Shown here: piece after piece, positions 40,971 through 50,922 of the stretch | Layout: every line of letters starts with the position of its first letter | Position numbering within the stretch: position 1 is the stretch's first letter | NCBI GenBank assembly: GCA_963822485.1 | Contig: CAWGHW010000018.1 | Location: 558,001 to 622,000 of the forward strand | Direction: 5' to 3' | DNA length: 64,000 nt | From: DASUBV01 sp963822485 | GTDB lineage: Bacteria > Actinomycetota > Actinomycetes > Streptosporangiales > Streptosporangiaceae | Position numbers and translations under genes: made by a program | Notes under the pieces: model-generated | Told to the model about the DNA's origin: nothing | The model's database searches: none | The model's input: the letters and a program-made list of their open reading frames with translations, nothing else

Positions 40971-41507
40971 ATGCCCCGATCACTTCGTGACGAGGAATTC
41001 TCGGTGTTCGTCCGGGCCCGCCGCATCGAGCTGCTCCGGTCGGCGTGCCTGCTGGCCGCCGGTGACTCCCACCGCGCCGAGGACCTGGTCCAGACCGCCC
41101 TGGCCCGGCTGTACGTGGCCTGGCCGAGGGTGCGGCGCTCGGGCACCCAGGCCGCCTATGCCTGGCGGATCCTCGTCAACGCCCATCTCGACGAGGTCCG
41201 GCAGCCGCGCTGGCGCCGCGAGCACTACGTCTCAGATCCCCCCGACTCCCCCGGGGCGGGCCCGCCCGGCGCGCTTCCCGACGGCATCGACGGCGACCAG
41301 ATCCGGGCCGCCCTGGCCGCCCTGCCGCCCCGGATGCGCGCGGCGATCGTGCTGCGGCACTGGATGGACCTCAGCGTGGAGGAGACCGCGGGCCTCCTGC
41401 ACTGCTCCGAGGGCACCGTCAAGAGCCAGACGGCCAAGGCCGCGGCCCGGCTGCGCCAGCTGCTGGCCGACGGCGCCGCAATCACCCCCGAGAGGAGCCA
41501 CGGATGA
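40971..41507 (+). CDS. SigE-family ECF RNA polymerase sigma factor
   Basis: This is a 178-residue ECF sigma factor. Sigma region 2 covers about 10-80 (FSVFVRARRIELLRSACLLA, GDSHRAEDLVQTALARLYVA, AYAWRILVNAHLDEVRQPRW). Region 4 covers about 120-170 (LPPRMRAAIVLRHWMDLSVE, then SEGTVKSQTAKAAARLRQLL). It belongs to the actinobacterial SigE (SACE/Streptomyces-type) group. GGAGG lies 5 bases upstream of ATG. It overlaps the next gene by four bases; that gene's product is its likely membrane anti-sigma partner, now truncated by an IS. Confidence 0.9.
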   Translation: MPRSLRDEEFSVFVRARRIELLRSACLLAAGDSHRAEDLVQTALARLYVAWPRVRRSGTQAAYAWRILVNAHLDEVRQPRWRREHYVSDPPDSPGAGPPGALPDGIDGDQIRAALAALPPRMRAAIVLRHWMDLSVEETAGLLHCSEGTVKSQTAKAAARLRQLLADGAAITPERSHG

Positions 41508-42241
41508 ACGACGTGAAGGACCTGCTGGAGCGAGCGCTGGCCGACGGCCACGGCCCCGATCCGGCCCTGGCCGCCGAGCCCGCCGGTGACCTGGCCCGCG
41601 GCCGCCGCCTGCTGCGCCGCCGGCGCCTGATCGGGATGACCGGCCTGACGGGCGGGGCCGTGGCCGTAGCCGCGGTCCTGGCCGCTGGCGTCGGGGCCAG
41701 CCACGGGGGCGGACCCGGCGCCGGCCACCCGGCCACGGCGGCGATCGCGCTGGTCGCCTACCGGGGCGCCCAGGCGCCCGGCTATCAGGTCGCCGAGGTG
41801 CCCAGCGGCTGGGTCATCCAGGGCGGCAACGCCTACGCGCTGACCCTGGCCCCCCAGGGGGACAAGGACACCAGCATCGACTCCTTCGTCGGCAAGCTCG
41901 TGGTCATGCTCCAGTCCCGCGACGCCCACGGCCCCGGCCCCGGCACCTCACAGCCGGTCGCCGGGCGTCCGGGCCGGTTCGACGTCCAGGGCGGCACCGA
42001 GATCCTGACCTACACCGATCAGGCCGGAGCCCAGGTGGTGATCCAGGCCCCGACGTCGCTCGGCTGGAACGCGACGCGGCTGGCCCAGTTCGCGGCCGGC
42101 GTGCAGGTCCTGCACAACGCCCAGCCGGGCCGCGGCCGGCGGCCTTGGTGCACTGGCCGGCCAGCGGGCAGGCCCGGCACGCTGCGCCGAACCGGGCCGC
42201 ACCGGCATGGCGCCCGGTGCCTGCCCGGATGGGCGCGGTGA
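41504..42241 (+). CDS. Single-pass membrane protein, putative sigma-factor partner, 3' end replaced by IS DNA
   Basis: This 245-residue frame has an acidic N-terminal helix (NDVKDLLERALADGHGP), an Arg cluster (RGRRLLRRRRLI) and one membrane helix (about 45-65). An extracytoplasmic beta-rich domain follows (YQVAEVPSGWVIQGGNAYAL to TRLAQFAAGVQVL). After VQVLHNAQPGRG the sequence becomes Arg/Pro-rich noise that is antisense to a transposase. The original C-terminus was therefore cut by the IS insertion. The coupling to the sigma gene supports an anti-sigma-like role, though no zinc motif (HxxxCxxC) is present. Confidence 0.72.
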   Translation: MNDVKDLLERALADGHGPDPALAAEPAGDLARGRRLLRRRRLIGMTGLTGGAVAVAAVLAAGVGASHGGGPGAGHPATAAIALVAYRGAQAPGYQVAEVPSGWVIQGGNAYALTLAPQGDKDTSIDSFVGKLVVMLQSRDAHGPGPGTSQPVAGRPGRFDVQGGTEILTYTDQAGAQVVIQAPTSLGWNATRLAQFAAGVQVLHNAQPGRGRRPWCTGRPAGRPGTLRRTGPHRHGARCLPGWAR

Positions 42242-43475
42242 CCCCGGCCGGGCAGGTGACCGTCCCGGCGTCCAGGTCGATGGCGAAGCGGTCCTTGGGG
42301 AAGCAGCCCTTGACCGCGGCCGGCGGCTGGCACTTGATGCCGTTGCCGATCCCGGCGTCATCCAGCTGCCCGATGAGCTCGCCGGAGCCGTAGGCGGCAT
42401 CGCCGTAGACGGCCTGCTGGCCGCCGCCCGCTGCGGCGTCCGTGGCGGTGCCGCCCGCATCGCCCGCGGCAGCGTCCTGATCACCGGGCAGCAGGTCAGC
42501 GAGCAGCCCGGCGGCGGCCTCGGCGTCCCCGCTGTTGCCCGGGGTGACCCCGGTAGCGGTGATGACCTCCGAGTCCGGATCGACCGCGACATGGCCCTTG
42601 TACCCGTCGAAGCCGCGGGCGGAGGTCTTGTGCCCGTGCCGGGCCTGCGGGTCCACCGTGGAGATCACCCGGTCCGGCAGCGACCCGCCGGGCGATCCGG
42701 AACACCCCGCCGCCGTCCTCCTCCAGGTCCTGGCCGGTCACGCTCGCCAGCAGCGCCGCGGCCTGCGCCACCGCCGGTCCCGGCTCCTTCCCGTCCAGCG
42801 CTCCGAGCAGCGCCCGGGCATCGCGGGCCAGCGCATCTACCAGCTGCTCGCGCGCCGCCGGGTCCTGGTAATCGCAGGCCGGCTTGCCCGCCGCCGCGTA
42901 ATCATCGTCGCGGCGCAGCACCGCGCGCAGCTCGGTGGCCAGCTCACCCCCGGCCGCTCTCAGCAGCCCGCGGACCGCCGAGCGGACCAGCGTGACCGTG
43001 TCCATCGTCGCCACCGCGTCATACAGCGGCGTCGAGTCCACCACCCGGCGCCGCCCGACCAGCCCGGCCTGCCGCGCCGCCGCCAGCGTCACCTCGAAGA
43101 TCCGGCCCGGCCGCTGCGACCCGGCCAGCCGCGCCCGCATGTCCACCAGCACCGTGTGCGCGAACCCCGGTGTAATCAAAATCCAGGCCCCCCGCCGCGT
43201 ACTTCCACCGGGCATCGAACGCGAACCGGTCCGCCGCCTCCCGGTCCGAGCACCCCTCCAGGCGCTGCAGCACCATGACCACCGCCACGATCATCGGCGG
43301 CACGCTACGCCGCCCGGTGCCAGTGAACAGGTCCGCGAACATCTCATCGGGGAACAGCGCGAAGCACTCCCGGTGCAAGATCCCGTAGATCGAGTCCGGC
43401 GCCACCCGGCCCTCGCACAGCGCAGCCGTGCCGCGGAACAGGTCAGCCTGCCTCGGCGTCAGGCCCAGTGTCATC
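42120..43475 (-). mobile_element. Truncated, frameshifted IS1182-family transposase
   Basis: The N-terminal part (start 43474) reads LGLTPRQADLFRGTAALCEG and FADLFTGTGRRSVPPMIVAV, with RFAFDARWKYAAGGLDFDY as in the IS1182-family N-terminal domain. After one inserted base near 43185 it continues as GFAHTVLVDMRARLAGS and the first catalytic Asp in VVDSTPLYDAVATMDT. After another near 42680 it continues as RVISTVDPQARHGHKT, DGYKGHVAVDPDSEVITATG and the second Asp in AVYGDAAYGSGELI, then the Cys-rich CPAGVTAPIRAG/CRACPLAGQC segment. The C-terminal third with the last catalytic Glu is missing. Terminal repeats were not recognised. The element is inactive. Confidence 0.8.
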
Positions 43476-43568
43476 AGCCACTCCAGGGAGAGAGCCAGCA
43501 GCTACGGCAATTCTCCCGGAATGATCAAGAAACCAGCTGGACCGCCACGCGCGAAAGACACCAGCCAC

Positions 43569-44162
43569 CTAGGGCGTGTCCCGCAGGCCCGCAGTGGCGG
43601 TGGTGGCCTGCAGGCCGTGGTCGATGAAGTTGATCATCCAGGTGAAGCTGTCATCGACCGATGCGTCGACCTGGAAGCCGCCGGCTGTCTCCAGGGTCGC
43701 GAATCCGTGCAGCATGCTGCGCAGCGTCCGCAGGGCGTGGATCTCCTGGCCGGGGTCCAGCCGGTAGCCGCGCAGCATGGCCGCCCAGGAGGCCATCACC
43801 CGGCCGGCCGCGGCCACGAGCGGGTCGTCGGGCCCGGTCGGGCGGGCGGCGTTGCCCGCCGCGTACCGGCCGGGGTGTTCCCGCACGTACATCCGCATCG
43901 CCTGCGCGCCGGCGACGAGGGCGTCGCTGCCCGCCCGCCCCTGGGTGGCGTCGCGGATGGCGTCAGCGATCTGCGTCATGGCCAGGATGGCGATGCGGTG
44001 GGCGAGCTGGGCCTGGCTGGTGACGTGGTTGTAGAGCGCCGGGGTCCTGACCCCGAGCCGTTCGGCCAGCAGACCCATGCTGAGCTGATCGAAGCCGACC
44101 TCGTCGGCCAGCCGGGCCCCGGCTTCGGTGACCGACGCCGGGCTGAGCCCGGCCCTAGGCAC
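43569..44162 (-). CDS. TetR family regulator with WHG-type C-terminal domain
   Basis: This 197-residue protein has an N-terminal TetR HTH (SVTEAGARLADEVGFDQLSM, LLAERLGVRTPALYNHVTSQ) and the effector domain with WAAMLRGYRLDPGQEIHALR and LRSMLHGFATLE, the WHG (TetR_C_33) type. The GTG start overlaps the stop of the hydrolase gene, so the two are co-expressed. It should control the hydrolase promoter. The product or substrate of that enzyme is the probable ligand. Confidence 0.85.
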   Translation of the reverse strand: MPRAGLSPASVTEAGARLADEVGFDQLSMGLLAERLGVRTPALYNHVTSQAQLAHRIAILAMTQIADAIRDATQGRAGSDALVAGAQAMRMYVREHPGRYAAGNAARPTGPDDPLVAAAGRVMASWAAMLRGYRLDPGQEIHALRTLRSMLHGFATLETAGGFQVDASVDDSFTWMINFIDHGLQATTATAGLRDTP

Positions 44163-44991
44163 CCGGCAGCGCCTTGGCCAGGAACGGCAGGGCCAGCGCG
44201 AGCAGCTCATCGGGCATCTGGGCGTGCGGGTAGTGACCGGCGCCCTCGATGACCACCAGCTCGCCGAGACCAGCGGGCAGGTCGGCGATGATCTTCTCGC
44301 CCTCGGCGCGCGGGTCGGCCCAGTCGGGGTCCGCGCTGCCCTCGATCACCAGGACCGGGCAGGCGACATTGGGCAGCTGCGCGCCGGCGTCGGCCGGGCT
44401 GGCCTTGCACATGGCCTGCAGGGCCTTCATCCGGCCGGGCTCGCTCAGCTTGGCCTCGATCCGCGCCAGTTCAGCGCCCCAGTCGGCGGGCTTGGCCGGA
44501 TACGCGACGTCGAGGTACTTCTTCCAGCTCGCCAGGCTTCCCCGGACGATGACCTGGGCCAGCTGGGTGTACCCGACCCGGAAGCGCTTCACCCGCACCA
44601 GCCCGCCCAGGTCGAAAGGCTGCTGACGGGTGAACGGCGCCAGCTCGATGACGCCGGTGATCACCTCAGGTGCGGTGGCCGCCGCGATCGTCGCGGCGCC
44701 GCCGCTGATCGACTGCCCGATGATCACCGCCGGACCACCCAGGTGACGCACGACAGCAAGCAGGTCACCGGCGATGTCGGTCCGGCTGTAACCGTCCCAG
44801 CCGAGGCTGGAGTCACCACAGCCGCGGATGTCGACGTTCGCGACCCGGTAGCCGGCCGCGGCCAGCGCCGGGGCCAGGAAACGGTAGGAGTGCCGGCTGT
44901 CACCGATGCCGTGCGCGAGAACGACGAGGGGGCCCGGCCCGGCCACGTCGTAAGCGAGGGTGTTGCCGGCGATGCTCAGGTGCTCGGGCAT
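44155..44991 (-). CDS. Alpha/beta hydrolase
   Basis: This 278-residue protein has oxyanion loop VVLAHGIGDSRHSYRFLAPA, nucleophile elbow VIIGQSISGGAATIA (Ser, with an unusual G-x-S-x-S-G form), acid VIEGSADPDWADPRAEG (Asp) and catalytic His in VIEGAGHYPHAQMPDEL. It is an ester or epoxide hydrolase of unspecified substrate. GAGAGGA precedes the ATG. The upstream region contains the dyad TTAATCTCATTAA, AT-rich within GC-rich surroundings and a good TetR operator candidate. The TetR gene follows in the same operon. Confidence 0.86.
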   Translation of the reverse strand: MPEHLSIAGNTLAYDVAGPGPLVVLAHGIGDSRHSYRFLAPALAAAGYRVANVDIRGCGDSSLGWDGYSRTDIAGDLLAVVRHLGGPAVIIGQSISGGAATIAAATAPEVITGVIELAPFTRQQPFDLGGLVRVKRFRVGYTQLAQVIVRGSLASWKKYLDVAYPAKPADWGAELARIEAKLSEPGRMKALQAMCKASPADAGAQLPNVACPVLVIEGSADPDWADPRAEGEKIIADLPAGLGELVVIEGAGHYPHAQMPDELLALALPFLAKALPGA

Positions 44992-45009
44992 GACGTCCTC
45001 TCCGGTTTA

Positions 45010-45022
45010 TTAATCTCATTAA
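45010..45022. promoter_or_regulatory. Candidate TetR operator upstream of the hydrolase
   Basis: TTAAT-CTC-ATTAA is a perfect dyad with 5-bp arms, 18 bp upstream of the hydrolase ATG. A second GTTAATG half lies about 20 bp further out. The AT-rich patch is unusual for this genome and suits both promoter melting and repressor binding. Confidence 0.45.
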
Positions 45023-45089
45023 CTACAAACTAGTGGCATTAACTTACCGCGTCAACGACCTGCCGTGCGCACTGCGCGCGGGATATGCC

Positions 45090-45479
45090 CTAGCCGGCCG
45101 CGAGGCCGGCCAGGCGGGTCAGGGACTGGCTGATGATCTCGCGCTGAGCGTCCAGGCGGGCGGCCTCGCGGTCGGGGATCTCGACGTGCACGGAGATCTC
45201 GGTGCCGGTACCCGCCGGGCGCAGCCGCCAGCTGAAGCACAGGTCCGACACCAGGCAGGAGATCCGCACCGTGCCGTTCTCGTGGCTGCTGTCCAGCGTC
45301 TGCGGCATCGGGAAGTCGGGATACCCGTCAGGGAACATCGTGTAATCACCGGTGCCGCGGCTGGTGTCGACCGATCCGATGCCCGCCCACCACTCGGGGA
45401 ACCGGGCCGGGTCATACAGCAGCTTCCATACCTCCTCGGGCGCGCCGGCGCTGACGGTGCTCTGGTCGAAGGTCGGCAT
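45090..45479 (-). CDS. SRPBCC family (polyketide cyclase/START-like) protein
   Basis: This 129-residue helix-grip protein has the opening strand FDQSTVSAGAPEEVWKLLYD, the helix PARFPEWWAGIGSVDTSRGT, strands GTVRISCLVSDLCFSWRLRP and GTEISVHVEIPDREAARLDA, and a long C-terminal helix. It likely binds a small hydrophobic ligand. It starts 3 bp after the stop of the AfsR-type regulator, with GGAG inside the regulator's last codons, so it is co-transcribed with it. Confidence 0.85.
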   Translation of the reverse strand: MPTFDQSTVSAGAPEEVWKLLYDPARFPEWWAGIGSVDTSRGTGDYTMFPDGYPDFPMPQTLDSSHENGTVRISCLVSDLCFSWRLRPAGTGTEISVHVEIPDREAARLDAQREIISQSLTRLAGLAAG

Positions 45480-45482
45480 GAG

Positions 45483-48400
45483 TCACTCCAGGTGGCCAGC
45501 GGTGTCAGCGGGCGCGGGCGCGGCGGGCTGGTCCAGGCGCCCGAGTTCGGCGGTGACGGCATCCAGCTCCCGGCCGGGCTCGACCAGCGAGCTGACCGGC
45601 GGGCGGCCCAGGTCGATGAGCGCGGCGACGTACCCGGCGCCCGCCTGCTGGCCGCTGAGCGTCCGGGCGATGCGCTGCCAGGCGTCGCGCGACTCGGTCA
45701 GGCGCCGCCCGGCCAGGGCGGTGTCGCCGCGGCCGGCCGCGATCAGGCCCTGGACCCGGCTCATCCGGGCGACCAGCGTGGCCGGGAAGTCACCGGGCCC
45801 GACGGGCTCGAGGACGGCGGCGCGCAGCTCGGTCTCGGCCTGGTCCGCGCGGCCAGCCCGGGCCAGCGCCTCGGCCAGCCGCAGCCGGGCCGAGGGACGG
45901 CCGACCGGGGCGCCGAGCTCCAGGGCGGCGGCCAGCCCGGCCGCGGCGGCCGCCAGGTCCCCGGACGCCAGGGCGAGCAGCCCGCGCTCGTGCCGGACCA
46001 GGCCGTCGAGCTCGGGCAGCCCGGCCCGCTCGGCGTAGCCGGCGGCCGCGTCGCAGGCCCGCGCCGCCTCGGCCAGCCGGCCGAGCCGGCGCAGCAGGGC
46101 CGCCCGGGCCGTCTCCGCGTAGACGCTGAGCCGGAGCAGGCCGTTCGGCACGACCAGGGCCAGGCAGCGATCGGAGAAGTCCAGCGCCCGGTCCAGCTCG
46201 CCGGCGCAGGCGGCCGCGCTGGCCGCGTTGCTGAGGCAGCTGTAGGCCATGTCGGGGCGCCCGGCCCGGCCCGCGGCGGCGCTGGCCGCGATCAGCGGGC
46301 CGTAGCTGGCGGCGAACTGGCCCGCCCGGATCAGCGCGTGGCCCCGCGCCACGCCGATGTCGTGCACGAGCAGGTCGCCGGGCGGACCGCCGTCCAGCAC
46401 CCGGTCCGCCTGGGCCAGCAGCTCATCCACAACGGCCGGGTCGCCGGCGACGGCCTCGGCCCAGGCCAGGCCGGCCAGCGCCTCGGCGCGGGCCGGCGGG
46501 TCGGCGTCGGGATCACGGTCCAGCACGTCCAGGGCGTTCTGGTAGGAGCGCCGGGACTCGCGAGGATGGCAGATGCCGCCGCGCAGCCACCGGCCGCGCC
46601 GCAGCCAGGCGCTGCTCAGGGCGCCGGAGTCGGCCGGCGCTATCTCCGCCAGGGCCTGGCTGAAGGCCTGGTCGGAGGGGTCTGGCCGGCCGCGGAACGC
46701 CTCGACCTCGGCCAGCTCGACCAGCAGCTCGGGATCCCCTGGCTCGATCTCCAGGGCCTCGGCCAGGAACCCGGCCGCCTCGGCCATCGCGGCGACCCGG
46801 CGCGCGTCCCGCGCGGCCAGCGCCAGGTAGCTCACCGCCTGCTCGTCCTGCCCGGCCAGCCGCAGGTGGCGGGCGACCTCGGCCGCGCGCAGGCCCCGGC
46901 GGCCGGGCCGCTGGCCCGGGCCGGCCTGCGGGCCCGGGCCGGGTGGCCGGCGCAGCAGCCGGGCCAGCTCGCCGTGCAGGCGCGCCCGGACCGGGTCGGG
47001 GATCTCCTGGTAGACCGCGTCCCGCAGCTGGGCGTGCCGGAAGCCGGTCCGGCCGTCGCTGGTCCGCAGCAGCCCCGACCCCAGGGCCTCGGCCGCGGCC
47101 AGGGCCGGCTGCGGCAGCGGCAGGGCGGCGACCTCGCCCCGGTCCAGGTCCCGGCCCGCCGCCGCGGCGAAGTCGGTGAACAGGCGGGCCCGGCCCGGCA
47201 GCCCGCCGACGGCCCGCCGGACCGCCTCGGCCAGCCCGCTGGCCAGGTCCGGCGTGGTCGGCGTCCGGGGCGCTGGCCGCGCGCGCGGTCTCCACCAGCA
47301 GCAGCGGGCTGCCCCCGGCTAGCGCGACGATCTGGCGGACGGCGGCCTCGGGCAGCTGGGCCGTGCTCGCGACCAGGGCCCGGGCCGCGTCGCGCGGCAG
47401 CGGCTCCAGCCCGATCTCGGCCGCCAGCGCGCCGCGGGCGCGCAGCGCGGCCAGCACCGCGTCCAGGTCCTGGCGGGCGGGCAGCCGGCGCCGGGTGAGC
47501 ACGAGCAGCACCGGCAGCCGGCTGAGCCGGCGGCCCACGTAGGCGATCAGCTCCAGGCTGGCCGCGTCGGCCAGGTGCAGGTCCTCCAGGGCCAGCAGCA
47601 CGCCGCAGCCGCGCGCGGCCCAGCCCAGGAACTGCACGACGGCCTCGCCCAGCCGGACGCGCTCCAGCCGCGGATCGGCCGCCGCCCCGGCCGCGCGCCC
47701 GGCCGCGGCCGGACCGCCGCCGGCGTGGTAGCCGAGGGCCGGGACGATCCGGGCCAGGTCGGCGGCCCAGGGCTGGTCCGGCGGCGGGCCGGCCAGGGCG
47801 GCCAGGTCGTCGAGCGCGTCGGCCCAGACGGCGAACGGGGCGGCCGGGCCAGGACCCGCCGCCGCGGTAGCGGTCACCGCCAGCGGGCCGGGCTCGGCCT
47901 GCCGCGCGGCCGCCTGCACCTGCTCGGCCAGGCGCGTCTTGCCGATCCCGCCCTCCCCGGTGAGCACGACCACGGCCCCGGCTCCGGCGCTGGCGGCCTG
48001 CCAGGCGCGGGTCAGCTCGGCCAGGTCGCGGCCCCGGCCGATGAGTCCCGCGGCTGGCCCCGGGCCGCCGGCCCGCGCCGCCTCGCCGGGTCGCGCTCCC
48101 GCACCGGGTCCCGCTGTCTCACCGGGTCCCGCCGTCTCACCGGGTCCCGCCGTCCGGGCCGGTCGCGCGAGCCCGGCGGATCGCGGAGCCGGGCTCGGCG
48201 GCCCGCCAGGCACTCGCACCAGGCTCGCCGTCCGCGCTGACACTCCCACCCCGAGCTCGGCGCTGAGCCGCTGTTCCAGCCGGGCGAAGGCGTCCAGCGC
48301 GCCCGGTACGTCGCCCGCGCCGATCAGCGCCTCGATGAGCGCGGCCCCGGCGGACTCGTCCAGCGGGCACAGCCCGGCCCGGCGGCGGGCCCAGGCCAGC

Positions 48401-48888
48401 GCGGCGGCCGGGTCGCCCGCGGCGCGGGCCTGCTGGGTCAGCTCGGCCAGCGCGGCGGCCAGGTCCCCGTTGAGCTCGTCGCGGGCGGCCACGATCCACT
48501 CGTCGTCAAGATCCTGGAGCAGTTCCCCGGCGCACAGCGCCAGCGCCGCCGCCAGCTGGCGCTCGGCCAGCAGCCGGCGGGCCTCCCGCAGGTCCACGCG
48601 CAGGCCGTCGCCGTCCAGCGTGATGGTGTCCCGGTCGCCGGCCAGGTACCCGCCCAGTTCCGGGCCCAGCGCCGAGCGCAGGGCCCACATCGCGCTGCGC
48701 AGGCTGGCCCGGGCGCTGGCGTCCAGCACATCCGGCCAGAACAGGCCCGCGAGCCGGGAGCGGGAATGCCGGCCGGGGTGGACCGCGAGCCAGCCCAGGA
48801 GCGCGCGGGACCGTCTGCTGGCCGGCAGCTCCGCCGTCACCCCGCCGAGCCGGACTTCCAGCTCGCCGATCACGCGGATCTCAAGCAT
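45483..48888 (-). pseudogene. AfsR/SARP family regulator: trHTH-BTAD-STAND ATPase-TPR (frameshifted)
   Basis: Reconstructed, this is about 1134 residues. A winged OmpR-like HTH occupies 1-95 (RVIGELEVRLGGVTAELPAS, SRLAGLFWPDVLDASARASL). The BTAD domain follows to about 245 (DEWIVAARDELNGDLAAALA), then a P-loop ATPase with Walker A LTGEGGIGKTRLAEQ and Walker B LLALEDLHLADAASLELIAY, and a long TPR tail. Near 47262 one extra base shifts the frame: VETARAAS is followed in the next frame by APRTPTTPDLASGLAEAVRR and continues to the stop. Regulators of this type control secondary metabolism or stress genes. The following SRPBCC gene and the divergent SnoaL/cupin genes are natural targets. Confidence 0.83.
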
Positions 48889-49020
48889 GGCAGTCGACAG
48901 TCTAGGTCCGCCGGGCCCTCCGCCGACAGGTCCCGACCGTCCTGACCTGCGCTTTGACGGCTCCTTGACGGTGCCCCGGCCATGGTGGGGGCATCGCGCA
49001 AACCACCGAGGAGGCATCCG

Positions 49021-49396
49021 ATGAACACCAGCCAGCTCAGCACCAGCCAGAGGTTCGACGCCGAGGCGCTCCGCCGGGGCATCGAGGAGCGGGACGCGTC
49101 CCGGCTGCTCGCCCTGTACGCCGAGGACGCCGAGCTGCACGTCGTGGACCGCAATGACCAGCCCAGTCACCCCAAGGTCATCCGCGGCCGGACCGCGATC
49201 GGCGAGTACTTCGCCGACGTCTGCGGCCGCGACATGACCCACTCCGATCGAGCGGCTGGTCGTCGGCGACGACGGCGCGGCGTTCGTGCAGTCCTGCCGG
49301 TACCCGAGCGGCGCGCGCGTGCTGTGCATCGCCGCCCTCGACCTCGCCGGCGGCCTGATCACCCGCCAGTACGGCGTGCAGGCCTGGGACGAGTAG
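49021..49396 (+). pseudogene. SnoaL-like/NTF2-fold protein (frameshifted)
   Basis: The first part reads FDAEALRRGIEERDASRLLA, LYAEDAELHVVDRNDQPSHP, KVIRGRTAIGEYFADVCGRD, a standard SnoaL-like opening. One extra base near 49243 (ACCCACTCCG) then breaks the frame; the next frame continues PIERLVVGDDGAAFVQSCRY, ARVLCIAALDLAGGLITRQY and ends VQAWDE. The total is about 124 residues, normal for the family. GAGGAGG precedes the ATG. The 132 bp upstream are shared with the divergent AfsR-type regulator. Confidence 0.75.
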
Positions 49397-49398
49397 CC

Positions 49399-49783
49399 AT
49401 GAGCACCGCAGACACAGGCCGCGGAACACAGTGCCGCGGAACATAAGGACTTCGCGCAGGCCGACGAGGTCCGCGCCTTCACCAGCGGGCAGGTCGAGCT
49501 GCTGCACATCGGCGGCAGCGACATCGGCCGGCTCGTGCTCCAGCCGGGCTGGCGCTGGTCCGAGCACGTCAAGCCCATCGCGGGCACGGACCTGTGCCAG
49601 GCGCCGCATTTCCAGTACCACGTCGCCGGAACGCTGCGGATCGAGATGGCCGACGGGACCAGGTTCGACGCCGGGCCCGGCCAGGTGACGGCCCTGCCAT
49701 CGGGCCACGACGCCTGGGTGGTCGGCGACGAGCCCGTGGTCATCGTCGACTGGTGGGGGGCCAGCAACTACGCCCGGCCCTGA
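49399..49783 (+). pseudogene. Cupin-domain protein (frameshift near start)
   Basis: The body reads QADEVRAFTSGQVELLHIGG, LVLQPGWRWSEHVKPIAGTD, APHFQYHVAGTLRIEMADGT and VTALPSGHDAWVVGDEPVVI. This is a single cupin barrel with His candidates in SEHVKP, PHFQYHVAG and SGHDAW. From the ATG at 49399 the frame would stop after 15 codons; one extra base near 49404 explains this, since the shifted frame is continuous through to the stop. No specific substrate can be given. It follows the SnoaL-like gene by 2 bp, in one operon with it. Confidence 0.72.
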
Positions 49784-49815
49784 GCGGGCCGGGGCCTACC
49801 GGCGACGCCGGATGG

Positions 49816-50922
49816 TCAGGCGCGGCGGTAACGCCGGCGGGGTGGCAAGGCCGGCGGGGTGGCGAGCCGGTGCCCGCCGCGCCGCCGGTCGCCGGCGGCC
49901 GCGCGCATGGCGGGGATGATCTCGCTGGTCACGAGCCCGGACTCGGTGGTCAGCTCGTCGATGACCCCGAACGCGGCGGCGATCCGCTCGGGCGTGTCGA
50001 TCACGATGGTGACCACCGGCACGTGCCGGCCGAGCTGGAAGACCCGGTCGCCGTGCGGGGGGTGGTCACCGTGGAAGCCCCAGATCCCGCGCACGGTGGT
50101 GGCCCCGCTCAGCCCGGCCGACCGCAGCCGGCCGACGATGGCCCGGTGCACCGGCTGGCCGCCGTGCCGGGCCGCTTCGGAGGTGTAGACCATGAGCTTC
50201 TGCCACAGCGCCCGGCCCTGGTCATCGGTCGCCGGCAGCGCGCCCGGCCGGGCCAGTAGCCGGCCGTCCCGCTTGCACACGCGGACCCGCTCCAGGGTCA
50301 GCAGGGGCCGGGCCAGCAGCCCGCCCAGCTCGGGCAGGACCCGGCTGATCCGCTCGCCCGAGCCGACCGCGATGACCATCATCGGGACCTCGGCGTTGCG
50401 GCTGAAGAACGCGGCCCGCTCGCGCTGCCCGCGGGCCGTGCCGTCCACGCCCAGCAGCGCGGTCGCCCCGGCGATGCCCCGCCGGTGCAGCAGGTCGCAG
50501 ACGGCGATGAACGCCGGCGTCCGGTAGGCGCGCTCCTGGCGGCCCAGGTAGACGGTGAGCTTGGTCGCCTCGTGCAGGCCCTCCGGCAGCGTGACCGGGG
50601 TGATCTCCCCGGTCAGCAGCCGGGCCCGCTCCAGGGTGACCAGCCCGGGCCGGTTGAGCTCCAGCGTCCGCTCGAGCACCGCCTCGATGCGCGGGCGGCA
50701 GTCGACGGCGATCGCGACCAGCGGCAGGTCCTCCGACAGGGTCAGCGACTGGTCGGTACGCAGATGATGCTTGAGCCCGAACCCCTCGGCCCCGCGCAGC
50801 AGGATGCTGGCCGCGATCTCGTGCCGCCCGTACTCCTCGATCAGCGCGTCGGCGACGAACGCGCCGCCCACCCGGTGCCGCTCGCCGAAGTAGCTGGTCA
50901 GCTTCAGGCAGTCGTCGTTCAC
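49816..50922 (-). CDS. Protein with three DUF190 (PII-like) domains
   Basis: This 368-residue protein shows three successive DUF190 units: 1 (about 3-107) CLKLTSYFGERHRVGGAFVA, ILLRGAEGFG; 2 (about 112-215) ATKLTVYLGRQERAYRTPAF, ALLGVDGTA; 3 (about 245-345) QKLMVYTSEAARHGGQPVHR, VRGIWGFHGDHPPHGDRVFQ. Each has the K/QKL-x-V/S-Y-x opening and the R-G/GVDG turn of the PII-like fold. Single-domain DUF190 proteins usually accompany CrcB fluoride channels. Its GTG start overlaps the second crcB stop (GTGA), so it is the last gene of the fluoride operon. A sensing or gating role is inference. Confidence 0.85.
   Translation of the reverse strand: MNDDCLKLTSYFGERHRVGGAFVADALIEEYGRHEIAASILLRGAEGFGLKHHLRTDQSLTLSEDLPLVAIAVDCRPRIEAVLERTLELNRPGLVTLERARLLTGEITPVTLPEGLHEATKLTVYLGRQERAYRTPAFIAVCDLLHRRGIAGATALLGVDGTARGQRERAAFFSRNAEVPMMVIAVGSGERISRVLPELGGLLARPLLTLERVRVCKRDGRLLARPGALPATDDQGRALWQKLMVYTSEAARHGGQPVHRAIVGRLRSAGLSGATTVRGIWGFHGDHPPHGDRVFQLGRHVPVVTIVIDTPERIAAAFGVIDELTTESGLVTSEIIPAMRAAAGDRRRGGHRLATPPALPPRRRYRRA

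Noticed and set aside
45033..47498. 821-residue open frame on the plus strand
   Set aside because: It is antisense to the AfsR-type regulator and the SRPBCC gene, rich in Gly/Arg/Gln, with no recognisable domain. It is a typical high-GC shadow frame.
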